64,000 nt of DNA from positions 124,001 to 188,000 of the forward strand of contig NZ_LIKT01000004.1 of assembly GCF_001294455.1 (NCBI RefSeq), written 5' to 3'. This DNA comes from Phaeobacter sp. 11ANDIMAR09 (GTDB lineage Bacteria > Pseudomonadota > Alphaproteobacteria > Rhodobacterales > Rhodobacteraceae). The translations under genes and the position numbers were made by a program. The notes beneath the pieces were generated by a model. The model saw only the letters and a list, made by a program, of their open reading frames with translations, made no database searches and was not told the origin of the DNA. Every line of letters begins with the position of its first letter. Within the stretch, counting starts at the first letter, position 1. Positions 55,436 to 64,000 of the stretch are shown here, piece by piece.

Positions 55436-56197
55436 TTAGGCGGGCTGGGTCAGGCCCAGCTTTGCCAGTCTTGCACCGGCCTCTGCCTGCCAGCGGGTCT
55501 TCAGCTCGGCATTGGGAGTGCGGCGCAGCCCCATGGCTTTCAGACCGTCGAACTTCTCTGAGGCCTCACTGCCAAAGCTCGCGGCGACCCGCGGCCACCA
55601 ATAGTCAATCGAAGCCTGCAGATCGCCTTTGCCGGCTTCTTGGATCAAGCGCTCCAGGCCTTCTTCGGCCAGCTCAGCGTGGCGGGCCTCAATCGGTGCC
55701 AGGGCGCGGAAGACTTCGGCGAGAGGCTGGTAGGAGACCAGAGAGAACTCGGCCAGCTGCACGGCAACGGCGCGTCCCATCAGCAGGTTCATCACCACCG
55801 CATCGGCCCAGCCTTCCAGCGGATAGTTAAACACGGCCAGCCGCATGTCGTGGTCCGAGCGTTGCTGTCCGATATCGGCGCCGCGCTCAAGCCGTGCAGT
55901 CCAGGGGTGGTGATCGGCGTAGCGTTCGGTATCGGCGCCAAACTCTCCCATGATGCGCAGGACGCGGTCGGCGTTGTCGCTCTTCTCCAGCACGATCTTG
56001 GCAGCGGCAATCCGGGCTTTGATGCCGGGACCCTCGTTGATGATTTCGGCAAAACCGGCGGCACCTGCCAGTTCACTGTCAACAAAGGTGGCCATCAACT
56101 TCAGCAGCGCGGCACGGTAGCGCGGCGGCACATTGGCAGGATTGCTCAACATGCCACCCTGGGCGAGATAGCTCTCGATGCTCATGTCTTCAGGCAT
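55436..56197 (-). CDS. PaaA/PaaC-family (PF05138) protein at the end of the paa operon
   Basis: 253 residues; AGGAAGG precedes the ATG at 56197. It is a ferritin-like helical protein of the phenylacetic acid catabolic family: the Glu/His pattern is recognisable (FADSELAGAAGFAEIINEGP-like region, and EARHAELAEEGL), but the typical diiron set is not fully evident. It is not paaA or paaC, both of which are present upstream. Role unknown; it may be a structural or accessory subunit. Confidence 0.75.
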   Translation of the reverse strand: MPEDMSIESYLAQGGMLSNPANVPPRYRAALLKLMATFVDSELAGAAGFAEIINEGPGIKARIAAAKIVLEKSDNADRVLRIMGEFGADTERYADHHPWTARLERGADIGQQRSDHDMRLAVFNYPLEGWADAVVMNLLMGRAVAVQLAEFSLVSYQPLAEVFRALAPIEARHAELAEEGLERLIQEAGKGDLQASIDYWWPRVAASFGSEASEKFDGLKAMGLRRTPNAELKTRWQAEAGARLAKLGLTQPA

Positions 56198-56221
56198 GAA
56201 ATATCCTTCCTCTTAAACGCG

Positions 56222-57295
56222 TTACTGATCGTAATCGACAACAACCCTGTCGGTGACCGGGAAGGCCTGACAGGAGAGCACATAGCCCTTTTCGACCTCG
56301 TAATCTTCCAGCGCATGGTTGGCGACCATATCCACTTCGCCCTCGATCACCTTGCAGCGGCAGGTCGAGCAGACCCCGGCCTTGCAGGCATAGGGCGCGT
56401 CCATGGCGTTTTCCAAAGCGGCGTCCAGAATGGTCATATCCTTGCCCATCTGCACCGTCTGGGTCGAGCCATCCAGGGTGATCGCTGCGGTGGCCTGATT
56501 GCCGGCACTAGCAGCATCGGTCGCGCCTTCTTTGCGCTTGGCGCGGCCGGGCTGGGCGCTGGCAAAGAGCTCAAACTTGATCTGGCTGTCGTCCAGACCT
56601 GCCGTGCGAAGGGCAGAGGCAATGCCCAGCATCATGGGTTCTGGCCCGCAGATAAAGGCGGTGTCGACGGATTTGATGTCGATCCAGTGCGCGAACAACT
56701 GGGCGCATTTCTCCTCAGTCACCAGTCCGGTGAACAGGTCAATCTCTTGGGCATCGGATTCCAGGATATGGATCACGTTGAAGCGACCCATGTAGATGTT
56801 CTTCAGATCTTCCAGCTCCTCGCGGAACATGATCGTGTTCACACCCTTGTTGGCATAGACCAGCGTAAAGCTGGACTCCGGCTCGGCTTCCAGGGTCGTC
56901 TTTAGGATCGACAGGACCGGGGTAACACCGGAACCGCCGGCAAAGCCAAGATAGTTCTTGGCCGTGCGCGCATCCAGAGGGGTAAAGAAGCTGCCCATGG
57001 GCGGCATTGCCTCCAGCATGTCGCCGGTCTGCAATTCCGTGTTGGCCCAGGTGGAGAAAGCCCCGCCATCGACCCGTTTGATGCCAACCTGCAGGAGGCC
57101 ATCGCCCTTGCCGGCGCAGATCGAATAGCTGCGGCGCAGCTCTTCGCCATCAAAGTCGCGACGGAAGGTCAGGTACTGGCCTTGGGTGAAATCAAATTCC
57201 GCAGCCGCGCCATTGACGGGTTTTAGGGAAACCACAACCGCATCGCGGATGGTTTTGCGGACATCGGTAACTTCGAGTTGGTGGAAGCGCGCCAT
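56222..57295 (-). CDS. paaE: Phenylacetyl-CoA epoxidase reductase subunit PaaE
   Basis: NAD(P)H-to-oxygenase electron transfer for the PaaABCE epoxidase. 357 residues from the ATG at 57295 (GAGGAG upstream). FNR-like flavin/NAD domain with RRSYSIC and GGSGVTPVLSIL. C-terminal plant-type ferredoxin domain with cluster Cys304, 309, 312 and 342 (CKAGVCSTC). A long Ala/Lys-rich linker joins them. Confidence 0.95.
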   Translation of the reverse strand: MARFHQLEVTDVRKTIRDAVVVSLKPVNGAAAEFDFTQGQYLTFRRDFDGEELRRSYSICAGKGDGLLQVGIKRVDGGAFSTWANTELQTGDMLEAMPPMGSFFTPLDARTAKNYLGFAGGSGVTPVLSILKTTLEAEPESSFTLVYANKGVNTIMFREELEDLKNIYMGRFNVIHILESDAQEIDLFTGLVTEEKCAQLFAHWIDIKSVDTAFICGPEPMMLGIASALRTAGLDDSQIKFELFASAQPGRAKRKEGATDAASAGNQATAAITLDGSTQTVQMGKDMTILDAALENAMDAPYACKAGVCSTCRCKVIEGEVDMVANHALEDYEVEKGYVLSCQAFPVTDRVVVDYDQ

Positions 57296-57305
57296 GGAGC
57301 TCTCC

Positions 57306-57779
57306 TCAGATGCACTTGAAATAATCAAAGGGTTCAAGACAGTCCTGGCAGCGCCAGTGAGCCTTGCAGGGGGTGGAGCCAAACTGGCTCACACGGGTGA
57401 CGTTGGTGCTTTTGCAATTGGGGCAGCGTTCCGGCCCACCTGCCGCCTGCGGTGGGGCAATGCCAAACTCTTCCAGTTTGGCGCGGCCCTTCTCAGACAT
57501 CCAATCGGTGGTCCAGGGTGGTGAGATCTGCGTCTTCAGCTGGATCTTGTCCAGGCCGTGCTCGCGTAGAGCGGTCTCAATATCGAGGTTGATGATCGCG
57601 GTTGCCGGGCAGCCGGAATAGGTCGGCGTGACAGCGACGACGAGCGTATCCTCTTGCCAGTCCACGCCACGAATGATGCCCAGATCCACAAGGCTGATCA
57701 CCGGAATTTCAGGATCGGGCACGGCGTCAAGCCATTCCCAGATCTGGTCTACACTTGGCTGTTCATGTAATTGGCTCAT
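57306..57779 (-). CDS. paaD: Phenylacetate pathway Fe-S assembly-type protein PaaD
   Basis: 157 residues from the ATG at 57779. The first part is DUF59/MIP18-like (VDQIWEWLDAVPDPEIPVIS). The C-terminal zinc-ribbon cysteines are CPNC and CQDC. PaaD is needed for maturation of the epoxidase in the family. Ten bases before paaE. Confidence 0.94.
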   Translation of the reverse strand: MSQLHEQPSVDQIWEWLDAVPDPEIPVISLVDLGIIRGVDWQEDTLVVAVTPTYSGCPATAIINLDIETALREHGLDKIQLKTQISPPWTTDWMSEKGRAKLEEFGIAPPQAAGGPERCPNCKSTNVTRVSQFGSTPCKAHWRCQDCLEPFDYFKCI

Positions 57780-57909
57780 GTGCGGTCCTCGTTGCGGTGT
57801 TTTTCCCGGCCGTGAGGCCGGGCAGCGCCCGACCCGCCCCTCGGGAGGGCGCTTTCGCACCCACCCAGGGGCAGGCGTTGCCTTCATTTCGTTTATTGCC
57901 AGTCCTGTT

Positions 57910-58683
57910 TTACCAGCTGGCGCCGGGATAGGCGCGCTGCAGCCACTGCATTTGGGTCAACAGATGGCCCAGATGCTCGGTGTGCATCTTGCCATTGCGC
58001 CCGCCCTTATGGGCAAAGCCGCTGTCGGGAATGTTCAGCGTGGCCTCTGCCAGCACCCGCCCGATCAGCGCGTCATAATCGGCGCGCAGTGATGCCGGGT
58101 CAGGCGCAATGCCCGCTTTGGCCATGGCGGCATCGACCTCATCTGAGACAAACATCTCACCCACATAGGGCCACAGATAGTCCAGCGCCGCCTGCATGTA
58201 GCCGTGGCTTTCCTCGGTGCCGTCGCCCAGACCCACAACCGTGTCGGCAGAGCGTTCCAGGTGATAGGCAACCTCTTTGCTGGTCTTGGCCGCGATGGCC
58301 GCGACGCGCTCATCTGAGGACTTCATCAGATGCCCCAGCTGGATCGAATGCCAGGCGTCAAACAGGAACTGGCGCATCAGGGTGCGGCCAAAATCTTCAT
58401 TTGGAACCTCAACCAGCAGCACATTGCGAAAATCCCAGACGTCGCGCAAAAACGCCAGATCGTCAGCCGATTTCTCTTCGCCCTGAACTTCACCCGCCAG
58501 GCCCAGCCACATCTGGGTCTGACCAATCAGATCCAGCGCGGTATTTGCCAGGGCAATGTCCTCTTCCAGAACCGGAGAATGGCCACACCATTCGCTGACC
58601 CGGTGCCCCAGGATCAGGGTGTTGTCGCCCATGCGCAGCAGGAACTGAAACAGGGCCTCATTATCTGTGAGCGGCGCCGCCAT
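57910..58683 (-). CDS. paaC: Phenylacetyl-CoA epoxidase structural subunit PaaC
   Basis: 257 residues; ferritin-like but non-catalytic partner of PaaA. Start MAAPLTDNEALFQFLLRMGD; family helices with RQFLFDAWHSIQLGHLM and EVAYHLERSADTVV. Start overlaps the paaB stop by one base. Confidence 0.95.
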   Translation of the reverse strand: MAAPLTDNEALFQFLLRMGDNTLILGHRVSEWCGHSPVLEEDIALANTALDLIGQTQMWLGLAGEVQGEEKSADDLAFLRDVWDFRNVLLVEVPNEDFGRTLMRQFLFDAWHSIQLGHLMKSSDERVAAIAAKTSKEVAYHLERSADTVVGLGDGTEESHGYMQAALDYLWPYVGEMFVSDEVDAAMAKAGIAPDPASLRADYDALIGRVLAEATLNIPDSGFAHKGGRNGKMHTEHLGHLLTQMQWLQRAYPGASW

Positions 58684-58967
58684 TACATCGCTCCCACTTC
58701 GTCAGGAATGTCAAAGAAGGTCGGATGACGGTAGACCTTGCTCTCAGATGGCTCATACAGCGGGCCTTTGTCGCTGGGCGAAGAGGCTGCGATATTGTTG
58801 GCCTCAACCACCCAGATCGACACGCCTTCGTTGCGGCGGGTATAGACATCGCGGGCGTTCTTGATCGCCATTTCGGCGTCGGGCGCATGCAGCGAACCAA
58901 CGTGACGGTGGCTCATGCCATGTTGACCGCGGATGAAGATTTCCCAGAGGGGCCATTCGTTTTTCAT
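58683..58967 (-). CDS. paaB: Phenylacetyl-CoA epoxidase subunit PaaB
   Basis: 94 residues: WPLWEIFIRGQHGMSHRHVG and HAPDAEMAIKNARDVYTRR are the PaaB signatures. Small bridging subunit of the epoxidase. Overlaps the paaC start by one base. Confidence 0.95.
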   Translation of the reverse strand: MKNEWPLWEIFIRGQHGMSHRHVGSLHAPDAEMAIKNARDVYTRRNEGVSIWVVEANNIAASSPSDKGPLYEPSESKVYRHPTFFDIPDEVGAM

Positions 58968-59039
58968 AGCTCAGTTCTCCTGGCTGTGGCGGCCCTGCGA
59001 GATCGGGCAGGGCGCATAATCGTTAGGTTACTTGGCTGC

Positions 59040-60017
59040 TTATTCGGCGGCGTGTTTGCGGGCGGCTTTCTTGCGGGCATGGGCCAGCAATCCGTCACGC
59101 ACCCATTCCCCGTCTTTCCAGGCCTTGTTGCGGGCCGCGAGACGGTCGGTATTGCAGGGGCCGTTTCCCTTGATCACGTCAAAGAACTCGGACCAGTCGG
59201 GGTCGGAATAGTCATAGTGACCACGCTCTTCGTTCCATGTGATGCCTTCGTCCGGCAGGTCGAGCCCGAGGAATTCAATCTGTGGCACGGTCTGGTCGAC
59301 GAATTTCTGACGCAGCTCGTCATTGGTGTTCATCTTGATCTTCCAGGCCATCGACTGGGTCGAATGCACGGAATCCGCATCCGAGGGCCCAAACATCATC
59401 AGGGCCGGGAACCAGAGGCGGTTGACCGCGTCCTGGGCCATTTTCTTCTGCGCGGGCGTGCCTGTCGCCATCTTGCGGATGGCGTCAAAGCCTTGGCGGG
59501 CATGGAAGCTCTCTTCTTTGCAGACCCGGATCATGGCGCGCGAATAGGGCCCAAAGGAAGTCCGCTGCAGCGGCACCTGGTTCATGATTGCCGCGCCATC
59601 TACCAGCCAGCCGACCGCGCCCATATCGGCCCAGTTCAGCGTTGGATAGTTGAAGATGGAGGAGTATTTCATCCGCCCGTCCAGCAGCATTTCGGTCAGC
59701 TCATCGCGGCTGACACCCAGCGTTTCGGCGGCGCAATATAGATACAGCCCATGACCGGCCTCATCCTGGACCTTGGCCAACAGGATCGCCTTGCGCTCCA
59801 GCGTGGGCGCGCGGGTGATCCAGTTGCCTTCGGGCAGCTGGCCGACGATTTCCGAGTGCGCGTGCTGACCGATCTGGCGGATCAAGGTCTTGCGATAGCC
59901 CGCAGGCATCCAGTCCTTGGGTTCGATCTTTTCTCCGGCATCAATGCGGGCCTGAAAGGCGGCCAGCTTTTCCGGATCATCGGTGCTCGCTTCGGATTGT
60001 ACCATCTGTGCATACAT
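59040..60017 (-). CDS. paaA: Phenylacetyl-CoA epoxidase catalytic subunit PaaA
   Basis: Diiron monooxygenase subunit that epoxidises the ring of phenylacetyl-CoA. 325 residues. Carboxylate and His ligands lie in [14 protein letters not shown] and [13 protein letters not shown] (EX2H pairs). C-terminal Lys/Arg-rich tail. AAGGGGAG-like site not obvious, but position and length are right. Second gene of the operon after the thiolase. Confidence 0.96.
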   Translation of the reverse strand: MYAQMVQSEASTDDPEKLAAFQARIDAGEKIEPKDWMPAGYRKTLIRQIGQHAHSEIVGQLPEGNWITRAPTLERKAILLAKVQDEAGHGLYLYCAAETLGVSRDELTEMLLDGRMKYSSIFNYPTLNWADMGAVGWLVDGAAIMNQVPLQRTSFGPYSRAMIRVCKEESFHARQGFDAIRKMATGTPAQKKMAQDAVNRLWFPALMMFGPSDADSVHSTQSMAWKIKMNTNDELRQKFVDQTVPQIEFLGLDLPDEGITWNEERGHYDYSDPDWSEFFDVIKGNGPCNTDRLAARNKAWKDGEWVRDGLLAHARKKAARKHAAE

Positions 60018-60047
60018 GACTTGCTCCTCCCGTATAGGGTTGCTGGC

Positions 60048-61250
60048 TTAAACGCGTTCGAGGATCAGGGCGGTGCCCTGACCGACGCCGACACACATGG
60101 TGCACAGCGCATAGCGCCCACCGGTGCGTTGCAATTGATAGGCGGCTGTCAGCACCAAACGAGCGCCGGACATGCCAAGAGGGTGACCGATGGCGATGGC
60201 GCCACCGTTAGGATTCACATGGGGCGCATCATCAGCGACGCCCAATTCGCGCAGGGTGGCAAGACCCTGGCTTGCAAAGGCTTCGTTCAGCTCGATCACA
60301 TCCATCTGCTCGATCGTCAGGCCGGTGCGGGCCAGAACCTTGCGAGTGGCAGGCACCGGGCCAATGCCCATGACGCGGGGCTCGACCCCGGCGGCGGCCA
60401 TGCCGACGATGCGGGCCATGGGTTTGAGACCGTTTTTGGCGGCGGCGGCCTCGTTGGCCATCAGGATAGCGGCGGCCCCATCGTTGACACCAGAGGCATT
60501 GCCGGCGGTGACACTCAGGTCGGGGCCGTTGACGCCTTTGAGCTTGGCCAGCTTGTCGGCACCTGTGCCGGGGCGGGGGTGCTCGTCGGTGTCGACAACA
60601 ACCGGATCGCCTTTGCGCTGGGGGACCGAGACCGGGGTGATTTCATCCCCAAAGATACCTGCTTCATGTGCCGCTGCCCAGCGGGCTTGGCTGCGGGCGG
60701 CAAAGGCGTCTTGGTCCGCGCGGTTGATGCCATAGTCCTCGGCAACATTGTCGGCGGTCTGTGGCATTGAATCAGTGCCATACATCGCCTGCATCTTCTT
60801 GTTGATAAAGCGCCAGCCGATGGTGGTGTCATAAACCGCATTGGCGCGGGTAAAGGCCGATGTTGCCTTGGGCATCACAAAGGGCGCGCGGCTCATGCTT
60901 TCGACACCGCCGGCGATGGCCATATCATAGTCGCCAGAACGGATCCCCCGCGAGGCCATGCCCACGGCGTCCATGCCAGAGGCGCAGAGCCGGTTGATGG
61001 TGGTGCCGGGCACATCCACCGGCAGGCCTGCCAGCAGCGCGGCCATACGGGCGACGTTGCGGTTGCTTTCGCCTGCCTGGTTGGCGTCGCCAAAGATCAC
61101 ATCATCAATGCTGGCCCAGTCCACCTGCGGGTTGCGGGCAACCAGCGCAGCAAGAGGTTCGGCTGCGAGGTCGTCGGTGCGCACCTGGCTCAGAGCGCCG
61201 CCGTAGCGGCCAATCGGGGTTCGGGTGGCATCGCAGATGAATGCATCCAT
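60048..61250 (-). CDS. pcaF: 3-oxoadipyl-CoA thiolase
   Basis: Last steps of phenylacetate (and beta-ketoadipate) breakdown, giving acetyl-CoA and succinyl-CoA. 400 residues. Catalytic Cys89 (RLCASG), His356 in GHPLG, Cys386 in CMCVGVGQG. The position before paaABCDE points to the PaaJ role. It could also serve protocatechuate degradation. First gene of the operon, with a CCGACC / GGTCGG palindrome upstream. Confidence 0.92.
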   Translation of the reverse strand: MDAFICDATRTPIGRYGGALSQVRTDDLAAEPLAALVARNPQVDWASIDDVIFGDANQAGESNRNVARMAALLAGLPVDVPGTTINRLCASGMDAVGMASRGIRSGDYDMAIAGGVESMSRAPFVMPKATSAFTRANAVYDTTIGWRFINKKMQAMYGTDSMPQTADNVAEDYGINRADQDAFAARSQARWAAAHEAGIFGDEITPVSVPQRKGDPVVVDTDEHPRPGTGADKLAKLKGVNGPDLSVTAGNASGVNDGAAAILMANEAAAAKNGLKPMARIVGMAAAGVEPRVMGIGPVPATRKVLARTGLTIEQMDVIELNEAFASQGLATLRELGVADDAPHVNPNGGAIAIGHPLGMSGARLVLTAAYQLQRTGGRYALCTMCVGVGQGTALILERV

Positions 61251-61285
61251 GGTGTTCGCGTCTCCTGATTTGGCGGCAAAATAAG

Positions 61286-61301
61286 CCGACCGTTGGGTCG
61301 G
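61286..61301. promoter_or_regulatory. Candidate TetR-type operator (PaaR-like) upstream of the thiolase
   Basis: CCGACC-GTTG-GGTCGG, perfect 6-bp arms, 36-51 bases upstream of the thiolase start. Similar ACCG-rich palindromes are bound by TetR-family PaaR regulators in other bacteria. The regulator gene is not in the window. Confidence 0.55.
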
Positions 61302-61457
61302 TGTTAAGCATCTTGATGATTCGAGGCAAGTAAAACGTAACAGAATTATTCATGAATTGAGAATCGTGTAACGTGTTTCTCTCGCCTTGTTACTTCACGT
61401 CGTTTCTCGAGCGGTGTTGTTTTTGCTTGCGGCACGGGTAGGGCTTGTTCAGATTAA

Positions 61458-61477
61458 AACAGAACGATCGGTCTGTT
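61458..61477. promoter_or_regulatory. Candidate TetR-type operator upstream of atuA-like gene
   Basis: A 20-bp near-perfect palindrome (AACAGAACGA / TCGGTCTGTT; 9 of 10 pairs), 54-73 bases upstream of the atuA start. Its core differs from the paa site, so a separate regulator is likely. The 280-base gap between the two divergent genes otherwise holds no gene. Confidence 0.55.
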
Positions 61478-61530
61478 GTGGCACTGCCAAGCCGTCCGAC
61501 GATCTCGAGTTGGGCAGGCAGGAGGAAGAC

Positions 61531-63327
61531 ATGTCACAGGGGTTGCGCATTGGTGGCGCCAGCGGTTTTTGGGGAGATGCCAGTCAGGCCACGCCGCAGC
61601 TCTTGGCGGCGGGGGGGCTGGATTTTATTGTCTATGACTACCTGGCTGAAATCACCATGGCGATCCTGGCGCGGGCGCGCGCCAAAGACCCCGAAGCCGG
61701 CTATGCAACCGACTTTGTGACCACAGCCATGGCGCCAAATCTGGCTGAGATTGCACGGCAAGGGGTGCGGATCATCTCCAATGCCGGGGGCATGAACCCG
61801 GAAGCCTGTGCCAAAGCGCTGAGAGGCGAGGTTGAAAAACAGGGGCTCGCGCTCAAAGTGGCGGTGATCACCGGAGATGACCTGTTGGCGCAGCGCGACG
61901 CGATTGCAAGGCAGGCGCCACAAGACATGTTTCGCGGAACCTCGCTGCCGCCGGCGAACAAGATATCCAGTATCAATGCCTATCTGGGCGCCTTTCCCGT
62001 GGCGGCGGCGCTGGACCGTGCCGCAGATATTGTCCTTACCGGGCGCTGTGTCGACAGTGCCGTCACCCTAGGCGCGGCGATTCACCACTTTGGCTGGGGG
62101 CCCGATGATCTGGACGCGCTGGCAGGCGGCAGCCTCGCAGGGCATATTTTGGAATGCGGCCCGCAGGCCACCGGGGGAAACTTCACCGATTGGCGCGAGG
62201 TGGCGGATCGGCTGGTCGAGATCGGCTACCCGATTGCTGAAGTGTTTGAGGATGGCTCTTTTGAGGTGAGCAAGCCCGAGGGTTCAGGCGGCAAGGTCTC
62301 GCGCGGCACCGTGGGCGAGCAGATGCTCTACGAGATTGGCGATCCGCAAGCCTATCTGCTGCCTGATGTCGCCTGTGATTTCTCTCAGGTGACCCTCGAG
62401 GAGACAGGCCCTGACCGGGTGCGGGTGTCGGGCGCGCGCGGGCTGGGGGTGCCAGACAGTTACAAGACCTGCCTGACCTGGGCCGATGGCTATCGCTCTG
62501 GGCATATCTTTACCTTCTATGGGCTGGAGGCCGAGGCCAAGGCGCAGCATTTTGCCGATACGGTACTCAAACGTTGTCGCGCGACCCTGACGCGGCTGCA
62601 GGCCCCGGATTACACGGATGTCAGCATTGAATTACTGGGCGCCGAGAGCCAGTTTGGCGTCCTGCGCAGCTCAGAACCAGCGCGGGAGGTGGCGGTGAAG
62701 ATCGCGCTGCGCCACCCGGATGCCCGGGCAGTCGGGCTGTTTCTGAAAGAGGCCACAGGGCTGGGGTTGGCCACACCTCCGGGGCTAAGTGGTTTTGCCG
62801 GGGCGCGGCCCAAGCCTTCGCCTGTTTTGGCGCTATTCTCCTATCTGACACCCAAGGATCAGGTCCGGGTGCAAATAACGGATGAGGCAGGAGTTCTGGA
62901 CTGGTCTCCGGCGCCGGGACCCGCAGCCGTTGCCGCGGATTTGGTTCAGGTGCCAGACGCTCCCAAACCTGCGCGGATTGTCGAAGTGCCCTTGGTCGAT
63001 CTGGCCTGGGCCCGAAGCGGCGACAAGGGAGATATCGCCAATATCGGCGTCATGGCCCGTGATCCGGCGTGTATGCCCTGGATTTGGGCGGGGCTGACGC
63101 CCGCGCATCTGCAGAAAGTCTATGGCCATTTCTGTGATGGCGAGATTGAGCGTTTCTATCTGCCGGGGTCGGCCTCGATGAACATTCTGCTGCATGGTGC
63201 TTTGGGCGGTGGTGGTACTTCATCACTGCGCAATGATCCGCAGGCAAAGGGGTATGGTCAGTTGCTTTTGGCCGTGCCGATTGCGGTGGATGCAGATCTG
63301 TTGGCGCGGCTGCAGGGGCAGGAATGA
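61531..63327 (+). CDS. AtuA-family (DUF1446) protein
   Basis: 598 residues from the ATG at 61531 (GGAGGA upstream). RIGGASGFWGDASQATPQLL is the family start (TIGR03328-like acyclic terpene utilization protein AtuA / DUF1446). Gly-rich conserved blocks are seen (ISNAGGMNPEACAKALRGE; ATGGNFTDWREVADRL), and the second half has RSGDKGDIANIGV. In Pseudomonas it accompanies citronellol breakdown; the biochemical role is unclear. In other bacteria it accompanies acyl-CoA carboxylases, as here. Confidence 0.9.
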   Translation: MSQGLRIGGASGFWGDASQATPQLLAAGGLDFIVYDYLAEITMAILARARAKDPEAGYATDFVTTAMAPNLAEIARQGVRIISNAGGMNPEACAKALRGEVEKQGLALKVAVITGDDLLAQRDAIARQAPQDMFRGTSLPPANKISSINAYLGAFPVAAALDRAADIVLTGRCVDSAVTLGAAIHHFGWGPDDLDALAGGSLAGHILECGPQATGGNFTDWREVADRLVEIGYPIAEVFEDGSFEVSKPEGSGGKVSRGTVGEQMLYEIGDPQAYLLPDVACDFSQVTLEETGPDRVRVSGARGLGVPDSYKTCLTWADGYRSGHIFTFYGLEAEAKAQHFADTVLKRCRATLTRLQAPDYTDVSIELLGAESQFGVLRSSEPAREVAVKIALRHPDARAVGLFLKEATGLGLATPPGLSGFAGARPKPSPVLALFSYLTPKDQVRVQITDEAGVLDWSPAPGPAAVAADLVQVPDAPKPARIVEVPLVDLAWARSGDKGDIANIGVMARDPACMPWIWAGLTPAHLQKVYGHFCDGEIERFYLPGSASMNILLHGALGGGGTSSLRNDPQAKGYGQLLLAVPIAVDADLLARLQGQE

Positions 63328-63424
63328 TGTATCACAAAAAAACAAGACCACGGGCCACTGGGCAGGCAGGCAATGCCGCCGTGCCTGGGCTTCGCAAAAT
63401 CTATCCGATGAGTAGGACATGCCG

Positions 63425-64000
63425 ATGAAGGCTTTTGAAAGCAGGATCAATACATCCAGTGACAGCTTTGCCCAGAACCGGGCTGATATGCTGGCGCAGG
63501 TCGAGCGGATGCGCACCTTGGAAGCCCGCGCCGCAGCCAAATCGGAACAGCGCCGCCCGGTCTTTGACAAGCGCGGCCAGCTGTCGCCGCGTGAGAGGCT
63601 GGCGGCGCTGCTGGATCCCGGCATGCCCTTTGTCGAGCTCTACAACATGGCCTCCTATCTGGTGGATGATCCAAACCCTGAGACGTCTATTCCGGGAGCT
63701 TCGATCCTCTTGGGGATCGGCTATGTTTCGGGGGTGCGCTGCATGGTCTTTGTTGATGATGCGGGCATCAATGCTGGCGCGATGACGGGGAAATCGGTGG
63801 ATAAGGCGCTGGGCGCGATCGACATCGCCCTAAAGCAGAAACTGCCCTTTGTGCATCTGGTCGAAAGCGCCGGGGCTGATCTCACACGCTACACGGTTGA
63901 GCTTTGGGCTCATGGCGGCGGCATGTTCGCCGGTTTGGCGCGGCTCTCGGCGGCGGGCAATCCGGTGATCACCGTGCTGCACGGGGCCTCGACCGCGGGC
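63425..64000 (+). CDS. Acyl-CoA carboxylase carboxyltransferase subunit (partial)
   Basis: 192 codons open to the window end, starting ATG AAG GCT at 63425. MKAFESRINTSSDSFAQNRA; then RGQLSPRERLAALLDPGMPF, and VESAGADLTRY, the usual biotin-dependent carboxyltransferase (beta) N-terminal half. Closest by context to AtuC/LiuB-type geranyl-CoA or 3-methylcrotonyl-CoA carboxylases. It follows atuA by about 100 bases, and the C-terminal part lies outside the window. Confidence 0.85.
   Translation, partial: MKAFESRINTSSDSFAQNRADMLAQVERMRTLEARAAAKSEQRRPVFDKRGQLSPRERLAALLDPGMPFVELYNMASYLVDDPNPETSIPGASILLGIGYVSGVRCMVFVDDAGINAGAMTGKSVDKALGAIDIALKQKLPFVHLVESAGADLTRYTVELWAHGGGMFAGLARLSAAGNPVITVLHGASTAG

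Overview
The window looks like a chromosomal segment of a marine alphaproteobacterium of the Roseobacter group (Rhodobacteraceae; the gene content resembles Phaeobacter, Ruegeria or Leisingera). This placement is inferred from protein families and gene order, not from a search. Supporting signs are high GC, the ethylmalonyl-CoA pathway genes, a LuxR/LuxI pair directly after crotonyl-CoA carboxylase/reductase, a TIGR02302 protein after lysA, an H-NS/HvrA-type protein, and a phenylacetate epoxidase operon. I found no phage genes, transposases, tRNA, rRNA or CRISPR array; this is mostly core chromosome.

Layout. 0-8.5 kb: lysine biosynthesis (lysA), a large Gln/Gly-rich membrane protein, a zinc-ribbon membrane protein, and an overlapping ftsE-ftsX-plsC-flavoprotein run. 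8.5-21.1 kb: on the minus strand, sucC-sucD-odhA-odhB, then a zinc-ribbon membrane protein, a MAPEG protein and lpdA, with mdh and a plus-strand glycosyltransferase beside them. 22.5-25.2 kb: ethylmalonyl-CoA pathway genes (mcl2-like thioesterase, mesaconyl-CoA hydratase). 25.3-31.1 kb: a vWA-like secreted protein and sdhCDAB, with sdhB separated from sdhA by two unrelated genes. 31.3-34 kb: small proteins, a DUF1989 protein, deoD and an H-NS-type protein. 34.1-41.5 kb: ethylmalonyl-CoA mutase, a PlsB-like acyltransferase, ccr and luxR-luxI.

41.6-55.2 kb: a RecD-like helicase and an SDR; a TauE/SafE-type exporter with its TIGR02186 partner; a complete BMP-type ABC importer; an nfuA-GFA-tsaB-rimI operon under a likely iron-responsive Irr box; a universal stress protein; and a branched-chain aminotransferase-like protein. 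55.4-64 kb: a thiolase-paaABCDE operon ending in an extra PaaA/PaaC-family protein, divergent from an AtuA-like gene and a carboxyltransferase subunit that runs off the window end.

The metabolic genes fit together. Acetyl-CoA and C4 units enter the ethylmalonyl-CoA pathway (Ccr, Ecm, Mch, Mcl2) and leave as malate and succinyl-CoA, which the TCA enzymes encoded here (Suc, Sdh, Mdh) handle. Phenylacetate degradation supplies acetyl-CoA and succinyl-CoA to the same pool.

The most notable non-coding signals are: (1) a duplicated GTGATCAC palindrome with identical 21-bp spacing, about 110-145 bp upstream of both sucC and sdhC; (2) a family of four GC-rich intergenic repeats sharing a GCTCCCGC head and a TTGGGCC plus GC-hairpin tail, two of them in inverted orientation in one intergenic region; (3) an Irr/ICE-like box upstream of nfuA; (4) TetR-type palindromes between the paa and atu operons; (5) a perfect 9-bp inverted repeat in front of odhA. 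I did not find a clearly new multi-gene system.
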